48,087 nt of DNA from Parabacteroides sp. PM6-13 (GCF_029892605.1 NZ_JARXWF010000020.1:1-48087); one strand, 5' to 3'; shown: positions 24,542-34,300, numbered from the stretch's first letter. The notes: generated by a model from the sequence alone, not told the origin. A program made the numbers and translations.

Positions 24542-26329
24542 TTACCAACCCTTGTTCTGAAGCAGGTTGCTAAACTTGATCACTTCACCGTAGGGGATTG
24601 GGCCATGATACATATGATCTTGATAGGAACGGGTTTCAACTTCGGGAAGAATATTATATCTACCTCCGTTGATATCCATACCTTTCGCAGAAGTCTTCAG
24701 GTCTGCTTTCCAACGGCGAAGATCCCAGAAGCGGAAGCCTTCAAAGCAAAGTTCCAAACGACGTTCGTTGCGAATCAACTCACGCATTTTGTCTTTATTG
24801 CCCTTGATAGATTCCAGGTAGGCATCTCCATTGTCTTTTCCAACACCTGCTCTAGCGCGGATCGCTTTGATCACGTCATAGGCAGAATAACCATGAGCAC
24901 CTGTGCCTGTAGGTCCCCATGCCTCATTAGCCGCTTCGGCGTAACCCAGGAAGATCTCCGTGTAGCGGATGAACGGCTTGTAATGGTAAGCGGGAGTCTT
25001 GGAACTTGGATTGGCATTCACGGTCTGACACAACAATTTCTTCATGTAGTATCCGGTACGCGTGGAGGTTTCCGTTTTGTTGAGCGCGTTGTTGTCTGTA
25101 CCATCAGATGCTGTCGTGATTGTGCTGCTCTGTGGGCCTGCCTTGCTTCCGTTGCGGAGGATATACAGGTCGAGACGCGGGTCACGGTTGGCATACGGAT
25201 CGTTTGCACTATATCCGCTTTCGCTTTCCGAAATAGGATAGCCATTAGCCATCGGGAAGGCGTCTACCAGGTTCTGTGTCGGGTTGAGACGTCCGCTACC
25301 GAACAGGGTAGGGGGATAATGTGTCTCTTCCAAAGAACTGGAGCTTTCTTTGTTTGAACGCCACAGGATCTCTTTCGGATTCACACCGGCTTGCAGGTTC
25401 TCGATGGCTTTTCCATCGACATACCATTGGTTTCCTAACGGATCGATTTCCGCGATCGGGTTGCTTCCCAGACCGTTTAATACGATAGCCATCTGGTTGG
25501 CTGCCTCTTCCCAGGAAACAGTCGTTCCTTCGGTATAAGCCGGGCTGGCTGCTAATAAAGCTGCCTGGGCACGAACCGCTTTGGCGATACGTCCGCTCAT
25601 ACGGCTACGGGCATTGTCACCAAACACACGGGTGTACTGACCGGCTGTCACGCCACGTGAACGATACTTGGCGGGCACGTCGATATCATCTTCTATCGCG
25701 CCGTAATCTTCCGGCAATAAGGAGAGAGCCATCTCTACGTCGGCATTCAACTGGTTGATACATTCCTGGAAGGTATTACGCGGCAGATTGAACTCCGAAG
25801 TAAGGTCTTCCGGTTCGGTCAGAATGGGTATACCCAGTAATTGTCCGTCGGTAGCCCATCCACCGTGGTTCAACAGAAGGTGATACATATAGAGCGCGCG
25901 CATACCGTAGGCATCACCCTTCATACGTTCTTTGAACAATTCGGCTACTACTTCGTCTTGCGCCCATTTCACATCATCGGCAATGGCAAGGAACTGATTC
26001 AGATATTGCCAAGAGGCACGCAGGTACTGCCAGCGATCCATCGGATTGTTGTTGGCACGCCAGGAACCGGTAGCCATCGTACGGTAACCATTATTCGGGT
26101 CATTCGATACGGCGTCGTCGGTTGCTACATCGTTGAAAGACCAAGATCCCAACGGATTACTGATATAGGCATGACCGATAAGTCCAACAGCCCACAGAGG
26201 CATGTCATACAAAGCGTCTTGATCCTTATGGTTTTCTATAGCCGGTTCGAACAGGTCGTCGCAGCTGGCCAGCATAGAGATCAAGGGTACTATTAATACA
26301 AGTATAGCTACTTTCTTTATATTCTTCAT
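24542..26329 (-). CDS. xusD: SusD-like xylan-binding lipoprotein (XusD)
   Basis: 595 residues from MKNIKKVAILVLIVPLISML, lipobox LASC (Cys23). SusD/RagB features: an N-terminal TPR-like region (WQYLRASWQYLNQFLAIADDV, MRALYMYHLLLNHGGW), and the C-terminal signature RNERRLELCFEGFRFWDLRRW followed by LQNKGW at the end. It caps the SusC-like barrel and delivers xylo-oligosaccharides. Two further in-frame ATGs lie upstream (26341 and 26359); the first overlaps the XusC stop as TAATG and could provide translational coupling, but the signal peptide fits the third ATG best. Naming follows gene order in the known xus cluster. Confidence 0.9.
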   Translation of the reverse strand: MKNIKKVAILVLIVPLISMLASCDDLFEPAIENHKDQDALYDMPLWAVGLIGHAYISNPLGSWSFNDVATDDAVSNDPNNGYRTMATGSWRANNNPMDRWQYLRASWQYLNQFLAIADDVKWAQDEVVAELFKERMKGDAYGMRALYMYHLLLNHGGWATDGQLLGIPILTEPEDLTSEFNLPRNTFQECINQLNADVEMALSLLPEDYGAIEDDIDVPAKYRSRGVTAGQYTRVFGDNARSRMSGRIAKAVRAQAALLAASPAYTEGTTVSWEEAANQMAIVLNGLGSNPIAEIDPLGNQWYVDGKAIENLQAGVNPKEILWRSNKESSSSLEETHYPPTLFGSGRLNPTQNLVDAFPMANGYPISESESGYSANDPYANRDPRLDLYILRNGSKAGPQSSTITTASDGTDNNALNKTETSTRTGYYMKKLLCQTVNANPSSKTPAYHYKPFIRYTEIFLGYAEAANEAWGPTGTGAHGYSAYDVIKAIRARAGVGKDNGDAYLESIKGNKDKMRELIRNERRLELCFEGFRFWDLRRWKADLKTSAKGMDINGGRYNILPEVETRSYQDHMYHGPIPYGEVIKFSNLLQNKGW

Positions 26330-26358
26330 AACTGTATTCATTTTAGCTGATTGTATCA

Positions 26359-29172
26359 TTAAAAACTACAGGTAACACCCAGGTTATAAAAGCGTGTCTG
26401 AGGCGCGCTTCCTACATTCATCTCCAGATGTTTGCGCTCTTTCGCAATAGTCAATAGGTTATGACCGCTCAAATAGATGCTTAACCCTTTAACAACACCG
26501 TTTTGCAAGAGGTGCTCCGGAAGGTCGTACGTGAGTTGTACTTGTGCCAGCGTGAAGCGGCTGCTGTCGTATAACCAGAAGTCAGAGCTACGGAAATTGT
26601 TTTCTCCGTTTGTTGTGGTCAGACGAGGATACGTAGCTGTCGCTTTGGTCTCTTCTGTCCAACGGTCGCGTACGATCTCTGAGTATTTGCGCGAGCTATG
26701 TACCCAGTAGTAAGAACTACTTTTGAGTCCATGTCCGCCGAAATAACCGTTACCCATCGCAAACAGGGTGAAGTTGCGCCATTTCGCAGTGAGGTTAACA
26801 CCCATACGGAAAGGAGTGCCTGCGCGTTCCAAGAAGACCTCATCGTTCGAGTCGATAACACCGTCACCATTCTGGTCTTTGTACTTAATATCACCCGGTT
26901 TCAATTCGCCGAACTGTTTCGGTGAATTGGCGATTTCTTCCGGGCTATTAAAGAAACCTAAGTTTTCTAATCCCCAGATAGCATTCAACGGCTGGCCGAT
27001 GCGTGTTTGATAATCATACGCATAGTTTTCATCGCGACGCTCAGCTTCATCGGTGTAATACATACCGCTCACGCCTAATGTCAGATCCACTTCGCTTACC
27101 TTCTTATTCGCGTAAACGCTGAAGTCGAAACCGGAACGTTTGTCGATGTTATAGTTTACATACGGAATAATAGAAGAGGTCGGATAGCCTGTTTGCGTAA
27201 AGTAAATAGGATAGAGCGAAGTCGGACGCGCAAGGCCACCATCTATCTTACCGGTGAAATAGTTGAAATCGAAGCTGATCAGCTTGTTCCAAAGCGAACC
27301 GCGCAGACCGGCAGTGATCTCTTTGCGTTTCACAAAGGTCATCTTCATATTGTCACCACGTTGGAATTCCGTAGCTGATTCGCCACCCAGGTCTCCCCAA
27401 GAGTACCAGCCACCACGTTGCATAATGGATTTATAGAGGTAATAACCTTGTGAGTCTCCACCTGTAATGTCAATGTCCTGACTGATGATACCCGCGGATA
27501 CATTCACCATCAAATCGTCGAAAGGCGTATTGTCGAAGAAGCTTTCCTTCACCGGACGCCATCCCAATGTCAATGTCGGTGAGAAGCCGGCGCGATTGCC
27601 TTCGGGTAACTTAGCCGAATAGGGCATGGCCGCGCTGAAATCAACATAGTATTTCTGCTGGTAGTTATACGAAGCCTGCAAGCCTAAGTTGGCATTACTC
27701 AAACGATGGTATTCGCCGTTCCGCTGTGTTTGCCAGATATTTCCAATAAACATAGCAAACAGGTTATGATCCGCATTAATGGTCTTTGAATAATCAAACT
27801 GTGCCGACACATTATAGGTATAACGGTAAGCCGAGTTGTCGATGTTTTCATTACCTGACTTACTGTCGTTACCATACTGTGTCACGCTGGCGATCATATC
27901 TGTTCCTGCGTAGTTTGACCATACCGGCTCGAAGGTAGCATAGTCGTTTGAATAACCCTGGTTGTAGGTCGAAGCATAGTCGATACCATATTTGGCACGG
28001 AAGAACAAACCTTCAAGCAATGGCTTTAGGTTTACGTCGAACCGGGTATTGAACTGGAACTGACGACTTACAAACTTGCTGTCACCGGCTGCATAAGCGT
28101 CGGCAATCGGGTTAGTCGGGTCAAGCTGTGTACCTCCTAAGAAATACTTACCACCGATGATGTTATTACTGGCATTGATTGTATTCCAAGAAGGAATATC
28201 GTTTTCTTCCAGGAAACTAAGCGGGATAAGCGGAGACACACGGTTCGGTCTTAAGGTGGCAGCATTCGACCACCAGTTACCGGCAGCAGAGAATGAGTCG
28301 TAGAACGTTACGTTCGCATCGGCTTGAGCCGTGATCAGTTCGTGCAGTTTTATGTCCAAGTTACCACGCACAAAGAAGCGGCTGATATAATTATCTTTTG
28401 CATTACCGACCTTCAATAACGAAGATTCTCTGTAATAACCGGTCGTTGTGTAGTATTTTACTCTTTCATTACCACCATAGATTTCCGCGATACCTTCCGA
28501 GCGGTTGTACATCTTCCGCAGGTAATCGGAAGAATACATATCCAAGTCCGGATAGCGGTAAGGGTTCTCGCCTGATGCGTGATGATAGATATCCTCTACA
28601 CTGTAGCTGGGAGTCAACCCGTCGTTTACACGCGCTTCATTATACAGTGTCATGTATTCGGCAGATCCGAGATATTTAGGGTATGCTTTCGGAGTAGCCA
28701 TACCAGTATTGGCACGTACATCGATGCGTATATCGCCCAGTCTCCCACGTTTGGTGGTGATCTGAAGCACGCCATTGGCAGCACGGCTACCGTAGAGAAC
28801 GACGGCCGCCGGTCCTTTCAACAGGGTGATTTGATCGATTTCGGTAGGAATCACGTTGTTTGCATCACGTACCATCCCGTCGACAACAACCAGGTAAGAG
28901 CCCAAGCCCCATAAATTACCATTCATACCCCCTACCACGTTCTCCAAAAAATCCAGACTGTATGTGGTATAGGCTTTGTTTGTTAGTTCCTTCACGTCGA
29001 TTGTGGAAACACCTCCTAAAAGGTCTTCCTGGTCGATGTCTCGAAACGCTACTTGTACTTTGCTCTCTTCCGTATCACCTGATATCTCCTGTAGTGGCTC
29101 CTGAGAAACGGCATACACGGAACAGAAGGTGAACATAGCGCAAAATACGAGTCCTTTATATATATGTTTCAT
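26359..29172 (-). CDS. xusC: SusC-like TonB-dependent transporter lacking the N-terminal regulatory domain (XusC)
   Basis: 937 residues with a signal peptide (MKHIYKGLVFCAMFTFCSVYAVSQ). Instead of the carboxypeptidase-like domain usual in SusC proteins it has only about 45 residues before the plug (ISGDTEESKVQVAFRDIDQEDLLGGVSTIDV). The plug keeps the SusC signature in YLVVVDGMVRDANNVIPTEIDQITLLKG and GSRAANGVLQITTKRG. The barrel ends RFYNLGVTCSF. It is preceded by XusB with a 29-base gap and overlaps the XusD reading frame start by one base, so pairing with XusD is expected. It imports xylan fragments across the outer membrane, energised by TonB. Confidence 0.92.
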   Translation of the reverse strand: MKHIYKGLVFCAMFTFCSVYAVSQEPLQEISGDTEESKVQVAFRDIDQEDLLGGVSTIDVKELTNKAYTTYSLDFLENVVGGMNGNLWGLGSYLVVVDGMVRDANNVIPTEIDQITLLKGPAAVVLYGSRAANGVLQITTKRGRLGDIRIDVRANTGMATPKAYPKYLGSAEYMTLYNEARVNDGLTPSYSVEDIYHHASGENPYRYPDLDMYSSDYLRKMYNRSEGIAEIYGGNERVKYYTTTGYYRESSLLKVGNAKDNYISRFFVRGNLDIKLHELITAQADANVTFYDSFSAAGNWWSNAATLRPNRVSPLIPLSFLEENDIPSWNTINASNNIIGGKYFLGGTQLDPTNPIADAYAAGDSKFVSRQFQFNTRFDVNLKPLLEGLFFRAKYGIDYASTYNQGYSNDYATFEPVWSNYAGTDMIASVTQYGNDSKSGNENIDNSAYRYTYNVSAQFDYSKTINADHNLFAMFIGNIWQTQRNGEYHRLSNANLGLQASYNYQQKYYVDFSAAMPYSAKLPEGNRAGFSPTLTLGWRPVKESFFDNTPFDDLMVNVSAGIISQDIDITGGDSQGYYLYKSIMQRGGWYSWGDLGGESATEFQRGDNMKMTFVKRKEITAGLRGSLWNKLISFDFNYFTGKIDGGLARPTSLYPIYFTQTGYPTSSIIPYVNYNIDKRSGFDFSVYANKKVSEVDLTLGVSGMYYTDEAERRDENYAYDYQTRIGQPLNAIWGLENLGFFNSPEEIANSPKQFGELKPGDIKYKDQNGDGVIDSNDEVFLERAGTPFRMGVNLTAKWRNFTLFAMGNGYFGGHGLKSSSYYWVHSSRKYSEIVRDRWTEETKATATYPRLTTTNGENNFRSSDFWLYDSSRFTLAQVQLTYDLPEHLLQNGVVKGLSIYLSGHNLLTIAKERKHLEMNVGSAPQTRFYNLGVTCSF

Positions 29173-29201
29173 TGCTATCTTTTATTAGAGTTATCAAATT
29201 C

Positions 29202-31073
29202 TTACCAACCCGGATTTTGTGCAAATTCGGGATATATAGTGACATCCTCCGTTTTGAACGGTAACCAATAGTGCTTGCTTGAGAGATTACGCTGAATAAC
29301 GACCTCTTCGTCCCAGTTTACTACCGCATTCTCTTTCGGATCAGCCTTCGGATCGAGCGGAGCCGCGCGATCGAATAATTGTTCCGTTTTGATGTTATAA
29401 GGATATTCCGTCAATAACAACCAACGACGCAGGTCATGGAAACGATGGCCTTCGAAAGCCAATTCTACGGCACGTTCTCTGCGCACTTCACTCATAAAGC
29501 CATCTAAAGAAGCGGTGTACTTATCGGCTACGGGAGCTACACCGGCGCGTTCACGAATGGTGTTGACCGCTTCGACAGCGCTTTTCGAGAAAGAGGCATC
29601 CTTGGCATTGGCTGAGCCATATCCTTGCGCGGCTGCTTCCGCGTACATCAGGTAAACATCCGCTAAACGTATCCACGACAGATGGAGGTGTGTCGCATAG
29701 CTATAGCCATAGGTCTTATCCCAGTTGTTTGCTCCTAACGGAATAAACTTATAATTCAGATAGCCCGTACGTGAAGTCTTTCGCGGGTCATTGCGGAAGT
29801 TACCCCCGTTATACAGGTTGGCATAGCGATATTGCTCATCCTCCGCATTGGTGATGGTTCCCGATACAATCTTCACACCGTCATATACGATGTCGTGATA
29901 GAAGCGCGGGTCTCTGTTTTTCCACGGATGTGTAGGATCAAAGTTGGAATCCGGATCATTGAGCGGAAGACCGTCGGCTCCTCCGTAGTAATTGACATAA
30001 TTGGCCGAGGGGCAAAGAACGATACCGTCACCTTCTGCCATATTGGCAATCTGATACGAGTTCATCTGACGCCAGTAAGAGTCGGCTCCGTATGTCGGGC
30101 TTCGCACGATCGCTTCGGTACCACCGGGCATCAACCAGTTCTGTTGAATGGTATAGAACAGAGAGGTGTAATTTTCGAAATCAACCAAGGCATATTGTGT
30201 TTGTCCACCTTCTACCAAGCTCAAGAGTTGTCCCAGCGCGGAAGCTGCCTTTTTACACATTTCGGCATCATAGGTTTTCGGACCGTTCACGCCATTGGCC
30301 ATCAACGGGCTACCGGCATACAAATAGGTCTTTCCCAAATAGGCCAGAGCCCATATTTTGTTTGCGCGCAACGCATTGTTACCTGCCGTACGACGACCAA
30401 TCTCGGTGTTATCCCAGTCGATAGGAAGCAGGTCGGCTGCTTTCTGGAAGTCGGCTGCCATCTTTTCCGCATTCTCGCGATAGGTTTCGCGCGGAAGGGT
30501 CAATGGCTCATCACTTGGCAATACATAGTCGATATAAGGCAGACCACCCCAGTATGAAGTCAGTTGGAAATAGAACCAAGCGCGTAAGAAATAGAGCTGT
30601 CCTTCAACCATCTTGCGTTCATCGGCAGAGGCATCAGTCATTTTACCGGCAGCCAAGGCTTCGAGCCCCATATTAGCTACGCGGATACCATACCATGAAC
30701 CGCCCCAAATGGCTTTTTTAAAGCGGTCGGTTCCTGTGTCCCAATTGCGATCGAGGAAACAGTGACCGGCTCCAATATAATTACGGTAGTTACCACGGTC
30801 GATACTGAATCCCATCAGGTATTCACCATTACCAATCGTTACTACTTCGTCTTCGCCCCAGTTAAATGAGCTTACCCAGTTTGCTTTGGCAATATCCGGA
30901 GCCAAATGATACATTCTTTCTACATACCCTTGGAAGTTGGTAAAGTTCTTAAAAGCATCATCCGCGGAGATAACCGAATCCGGTTCTTTGTCTAAGTACT
31001 CCGTACAGGATGACAAAGCGAACAAAACGGATAAGATCCCGCATACATAAATTATTAATTTTGTTTTCATCAT
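29202..31073 (-). CDS. xusB: SusD-like xylan-binding lipoprotein (XusB)
   Basis: 623 residues, lipobox LSSC (Cys23), followed by TEYLDKEPDSVISADDAF, typical of SusD/RagB proteins. It also has LYFLRAWFYFQLTSYWGGLPYIDYVL and the C-terminal block RRERAVELAFEGHRFHDLRRW, ending PEFAQNPGW. It starts 8 bases after the XusA stop, so the two form the first SusC/SusD pair of the operon. It binds xylan or xylo-oligosaccharide at the cell surface as the lid of XusA. MM at the start leaves a one-codon ambiguity. Confidence 0.93.
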   Translation of the reverse strand: MMKTKLIIYVCGILSVLFALSSCTEYLDKEPDSVISADDAFKNFTNFQGYVERMYHLAPDIAKANWVSSFNWGEDEVVTIGNGEYLMGFSIDRGNYRNYIGAGHCFLDRNWDTGTDRFKKAIWGGSWYGIRVANMGLEALAAGKMTDASADERKMVEGQLYFLRAWFYFQLTSYWGGLPYIDYVLPSDEPLTLPRETYRENAEKMAADFQKAADLLPIDWDNTEIGRRTAGNNALRANKIWALAYLGKTYLYAGSPLMANGVNGPKTYDAEMCKKAASALGQLLSLVEGGQTQYALVDFENYTSLFYTIQQNWLMPGGTEAIVRSPTYGADSYWRQMNSYQIANMAEGDGIVLCPSANYVNYYGGADGLPLNDPDSNFDPTHPWKNRDPRFYHDIVYDGVKIVSGTITNAEDEQYRYANLYNGGNFRNDPRKTSRTGYLNYKFIPLGANNWDKTYGYSYATHLHLSWIRLADVYLMYAEAAAQGYGSANAKDASFSKSAVEAVNTIRERAGVAPVADKYTASLDGFMSEVRRERAVELAFEGHRFHDLRRWLLLTEYPYNIKTEQLFDRAAPLDPKADPKENAVVNWDEEVVIQRNLSSKHYWLPFKTEDVTIYPEFAQNPGW

Positions 31074-31081
31074 ATTCTAGA

Positions 31082-34000
31082 TTATAATGTTAATCTCAAA
31101 CCAATATTAAAACGTCTTTGCGTCGGATAGGCGGAGTTACCTCCCGTATTCGACTCGCGGTCGTCTGGCATCTTAGTCCATAAGAATAGGTTGTTTCCGT
31201 TCACATATAGTTTCATGCTGTTGAAACCGATTGATCGCATATTGAAGGTGTAGGAAAGCTCCGCATACTTCAAACGGAGATAGGAACCATCAAACAAATA
31301 ACGAGTTCCCGATGTGTATGTGCTGGGTTGTGTTCCCCAACGAGGCAATGGTACATCGGCGTTGATATCGTCTTTCGACCAGTATGAACCTTCGTTGAAG
31401 GCGGTGTTTTTCACTCCACCCAAACTGCTCAGCCCTACGTAACGGGTTACATTGTTTACCCCATAGAACTGTACGAAGAAGCTCCATCCTTTATAATCTA
31501 CGCCTACCTGTGCGTTCAGTGTGTTCTGAGGTGTGCCTGTGTAGCCATAAGGCACCTGGTCGAACGAAGAGATGATACCATCGGCATCGTAGTCGAGGAT
31601 GATGTAGTTACCCGGTATACGAGAGTCGTCTAGGGCATCGTGTGCCGTAGAACCATACAACTCATCCCAGTTATTATAATATCCTTTGTCGATGTAAGCC
31701 GTTGTCTGGTTGATCGGTTTATTGGCTTTCTTCTGATATTCGGGTTTCAATTTGGGATCATCCGCCTCGATAATCTTATTCTCAGCGTGCGTATAGGCCG
31801 CGTTCCCCCACAGACGCCAGTCCTGATTCAGTGCTTTTGTCCAGCGAAGTTCAATTTCATATCCCTTGCTCTCTACCTTACCCAGGTTCGCTACAGGCGC
31901 TGTTGTTCCATAGTAGGAGGGTACCGCGCGCGTTCTGGTAAGAATATCTGTTCTCTTGTCCTGGAAATAATCGACAGAACCGGCAAGTGCTCCGCCAAAC
32001 AGCGCGAAGTCAGCTGCTACGTCCAGCTTGGTGGAAACCTCCCATTGGAGATTGGGGTTACCTACCTGTGATTCAAAATACCAATTGTATGGGCTGTTGG
32101 AAGAGTTAACTCCGGTCAATCCTTGACGGAACTGGCCACCATAACCCCAAGTGTCCATATAGAGCCAACGTCCATAGATATTGTCGTCACCGATCTGCCC
32201 GTAAGAAGCTCTGAACTTGAAAAGGTCAAGCCATTTCAGGTCGAGGTTCTTCATGAAAGGTTCTTCGGTAACCATCCAGCCGATTGCTCCTGAGTTGAAA
32301 AGACCAAATCGGTATTCTTTTGCGAATTTTTCTGATCCGTTGTAGGCGATATTGTATTCAAACATATACCGATTGGCATAATCATAGGTCACACGACCTA
32401 CCCAGTTCTCTCTATAATAAGGCTGCTCGCTTCCTTTCGCATACTGTTCGCGGCTGAAGTTACCCATCGCGCCTACCGTATGTTTTCCAAACGTATTGGC
32501 GTAATTGATCTGTGCCGAATAATTCAAACGACGGTAGGTTTGTCTGTTGTCTACAGAACCGGGGCCTGTGGTCCAGGCGATGTTGTTCTGGTAGTCGAAT
32601 TTATTGTTGCCGTCTACCGTCACGTCGGTGTATTCCTTTCCTGTTTCCGGGTCGATCCACTTATGCGGGTTGGCTTCCCAGTCGTTGACATCATCGATAC
32701 CACGGTTGTATTCCTGGAAGCTATTGTCGAATGCCAGTTTCGCTTCCACCGATAGACCTTTCAACCAGAAGCTGAGGTCTTGTCTCAGTGTAAAGTCGGT
32801 ATTCAACCGGTCGGTTGTGGTATAGGCCACCCCGTTTACACTGATGTCCTCCATCGAGTTGGTCGATGCCTGCGTTGGGTTCGGGTAATAGAATCCGAAT
32901 GTTCCGTCGCTGTATTTGGGGCGAAACGCATCGGGAGATACCCCGTAGAAGGCAGCCCATACCAGGTTTTCGTATTGACCGGCGGAGGCTTGTTTTACGC
33001 CGTGTGATCCCGAGAGATTCACCTTTAAATCGGTAGTTTTTGTCAGTGAGAAGTCTAAGTTACTACGTACGTTGATACGGTTATACCCATATCCCGTTTT
33101 GTATCCACGGTTGTTATCGAATTGTTTGTAGATGTCACCCTCGTAGGCGTAGTCGACGCTGGCGAAATATTTTACAAAGCGCGTACCACCCGAAAGATTG
33201 ACGTTGGCATTGTAAGAGGTTGCTACATCTTTTAATAGTTCATCCACCCAGTTTACGTTTGGATAGCGTTCGAACTCTTCCAGATTGGCCGGATAACGAT
33301 ACTTATTGATGGTTTCTTGCGGCTGGTAATAGCTCCAGGAAGCTGGAGAATAACCCAATTCGTTTTCGATTACACGGTTACGCAGGCTTAACGCGTCGTA
33401 TGAGTCCATCATATCCGGCAATTTGGAGTAGGTTTTCAGCGTGGTGCTCAGATTGACATTGATTGTTGCTTTTCCCTCTTCTCCGCGTTTGGTGGTGATC
33501 AGGATAACCCCGTTTGCCCCACGAACCCCGAACACAGCGGTTGCCGAGGCATCTTTTAATACGGAAATCGATGCTACGGAGTTGATATCCACACCGTTCA
33601 TCGGACGTTCGATACCGTCAACGAGTACCAACGGTTCGCTACCGTTCCACGAGCTGACACCACGAATTGTGATTTCCGGGTCTTCTTCCCCGGGTTTACC
33701 AGAGGAGGTCATGGTGACAACACCCGGTAGGTTACCGGTCAAGGCCTGACCCAAGCTACTCACACCCCCGGTGCGTTCCAGTGTTTTGCTGGTTGTTTGC
33801 GCGATCGCACCCACCACAGAGGCCTTCTTTTGCTGACCAAAACCTACCACAACCACCTCTTCCAGCTGTTGGGAGTCTTCTGCCAGCGTGATACGCATTA
33901 CTTGGTTTGGAGTTACCTTTACCTCTTTTTCAGTCATACCGATGTATGTAATGACAAGAATCGTGTTGGCACTCGGAACGGTCAACTCGAAGTTTCCGTC

Positions 34001-34141
34001 TATATCCGTAATCGTGCCGGTAGAAGGATCTCCTTTCACAATAACATTAGCACCGATGACGGTTTCTCCGCTTTCATCGGTAATTATTCCTCTCACGGTT
34101 ACTCTGTTTTGTGCCGAAACGACCAAACAACTGAGTAACAT
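31082..34141 (-). CDS. xusA: SusC-like TonB-dependent xylan transporter (XusA), signal peptide region apparently damaged
   Basis: 1019 residues from the first uninterrupted ATG. Seen: a carboxypeptidase regulatory-like domain (VTVRGIITDESGETVIGANV), the TonB-box-like EEVVVVGFGQQKKASVVGA, the plug with LVLVDGIERPMNGVDINSVA and the SusC signature SVLKDASATAVFGVRGANG, then a full barrel ending RRFNIGLRLTL. From this ATG the signal peptide would be only MLLSCLVVSAQ, with no basic residue. Upstream in the same frame lies KIHYFLLF, a natural continuation of the signal peptide, but it is separated from the in-frame start MENVKKQI by a TAA (34166-34168). The gene therefore looks either mutated in its signal sequence or affected by a sequence error; the rest is intact. 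It is first of the two SusC/SusD pairs. Confidence 0.88.
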   Translation of the reverse strand: MLLSCLVVSAQNRVTVRGIITDESGETVIGANVIVKGDPSTGTITDIDGNFELTVPSANTILVITYIGMTEKEVKVTPNQVMRITLAEDSQQLEEVVVVGFGQQKKASVVGAIAQTTSKTLERTGGVSSLGQALTGNLPGVVTMTSSGKPGEEDPEITIRGVSSWNGSEPLVLVDGIERPMNGVDINSVASISVLKDASATAVFGVRGANGVILITTKRGEEGKATINVNLSTTLKTYSKLPDMMDSYDALSLRNRVIENELGYSPASWSYYQPQETINKYRYPANLEEFERYPNVNWVDELLKDVATSYNANVNLSGGTRFVKYFASVDYAYEGDIYKQFDNNRGYKTGYGYNRINVRSNLDFSLTKTTDLKVNLSGSHGVKQASAGQYENLVWAAFYGVSPDAFRPKYSDGTFGFYYPNPTQASTNSMEDISVNGVAYTTTDRLNTDFTLRQDLSFWLKGLSVEAKLAFDNSFQEYNRGIDDVNDWEANPHKWIDPETGKEYTDVTVDGNNKFDYQNNIAWTTGPGSVDNRQTYRRLNYSAQINYANTFGKHTVGAMGNFSREQYAKGSEQPYYRENWVGRVTYDYANRYMFEYNIAYNGSEKFAKEYRFGLFNSGAIGWMVTEEPFMKNLDLKWLDLFKFRASYGQIGDDNIYGRWLYMDTWGYGGQFRQGLTGVNSSNSPYNWYFESQVGNPNLQWEVSTKLDVAADFALFGGALAGSVDYFQDKRTDILTRTRAVPSYYGTTAPVANLGKVESKGYEIELRWTKALNQDWRLWGNAAYTHAENKIIEADDPKLKPEYQKKANKPINQTTAYIDKGYYNNWDELYGSTAHDALDDSRIPGNYIILDYDADGIISSFDQVPYGYTGTPQNTLNAQVGVDYKGWSFFVQFYGVNNVTRYVGLSSLGGVKNTAFNEGSYWSKDDINADVPLPRWGTQPSTYTSGTRYLFDGSYLRLKYAELSYTFNMRSIGFNSMKLYVNGNNLFLWTKMPDDRESNTGGNSAYPTQRRFNIGLRLTL

Positions 34142-34192
34142 GAATAAAAGGAAGTAATGAATTTTTTAAATTTGTTTTTTTACATTTTCCAT
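34142..34192 (-). other. Interrupted N-terminus of xusA (in-frame ATG, then TAA)
   Basis: Reading in the xusA frame: ATG at 34190-34192, codons for MENVKKQI, TAA at 34166-34168, then codons for KIHYFLLF running straight into the ATG at 34139-34141. A basic n-region followed by a hydrophobic stretch in exactly this frame is what an intact SusC signal peptide should look like. I read it as the original start with a nonsense codon; a deliberate 8-codon leader peptide is the alternative. Confidence 0.6.
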
Positions 34193-34210
34193 TACCGTTA
34201 GTTTAAGATA

Positions 34211-34300
34211 TTAATAATATTCTCGTTCAATTGATGTTGCCGGGGAACTGTTTTGTTCGTCCGGCCAGCCTTTAGGTGTCGTTGTACCATTCCATTTCAT
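34211..34300 (-). CDS. Possible 29-residue small protein between GH43 and xusA
   Basis: ATG to TAA, 29 codons, beginning MKWNGTTTPKGWPDEQ and ending SIEREYY. The composition (two Trp, two Tyr, charged and polar residues, no stop-like low complexity) looks more like protein than random intergenic DNA, and it is the only open frame of note in the 198-base gap. It sits 40 bases after the GH43 stop, in the same direction and on the expected operon transcript, and ends 18 bases before the interrupted xusA start. No signal peptide or recognisable family. It could be a real small protein, a translation-coupling leader for xusA, or chance. Confidence 0.4.
   Translation of the reverse strand: MKWNGTTTPKGWPDEQNSSPATSIEREYY

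Noticed and set aside
26329-26359. Longer XusD start overlapping the XusC stop (TAATG)
   Set aside because: It may help translational coupling, but the extra 10 residues would separate the start from the lipoprotein signal; the third ATG gives a standard lipoprotein signal peptide.
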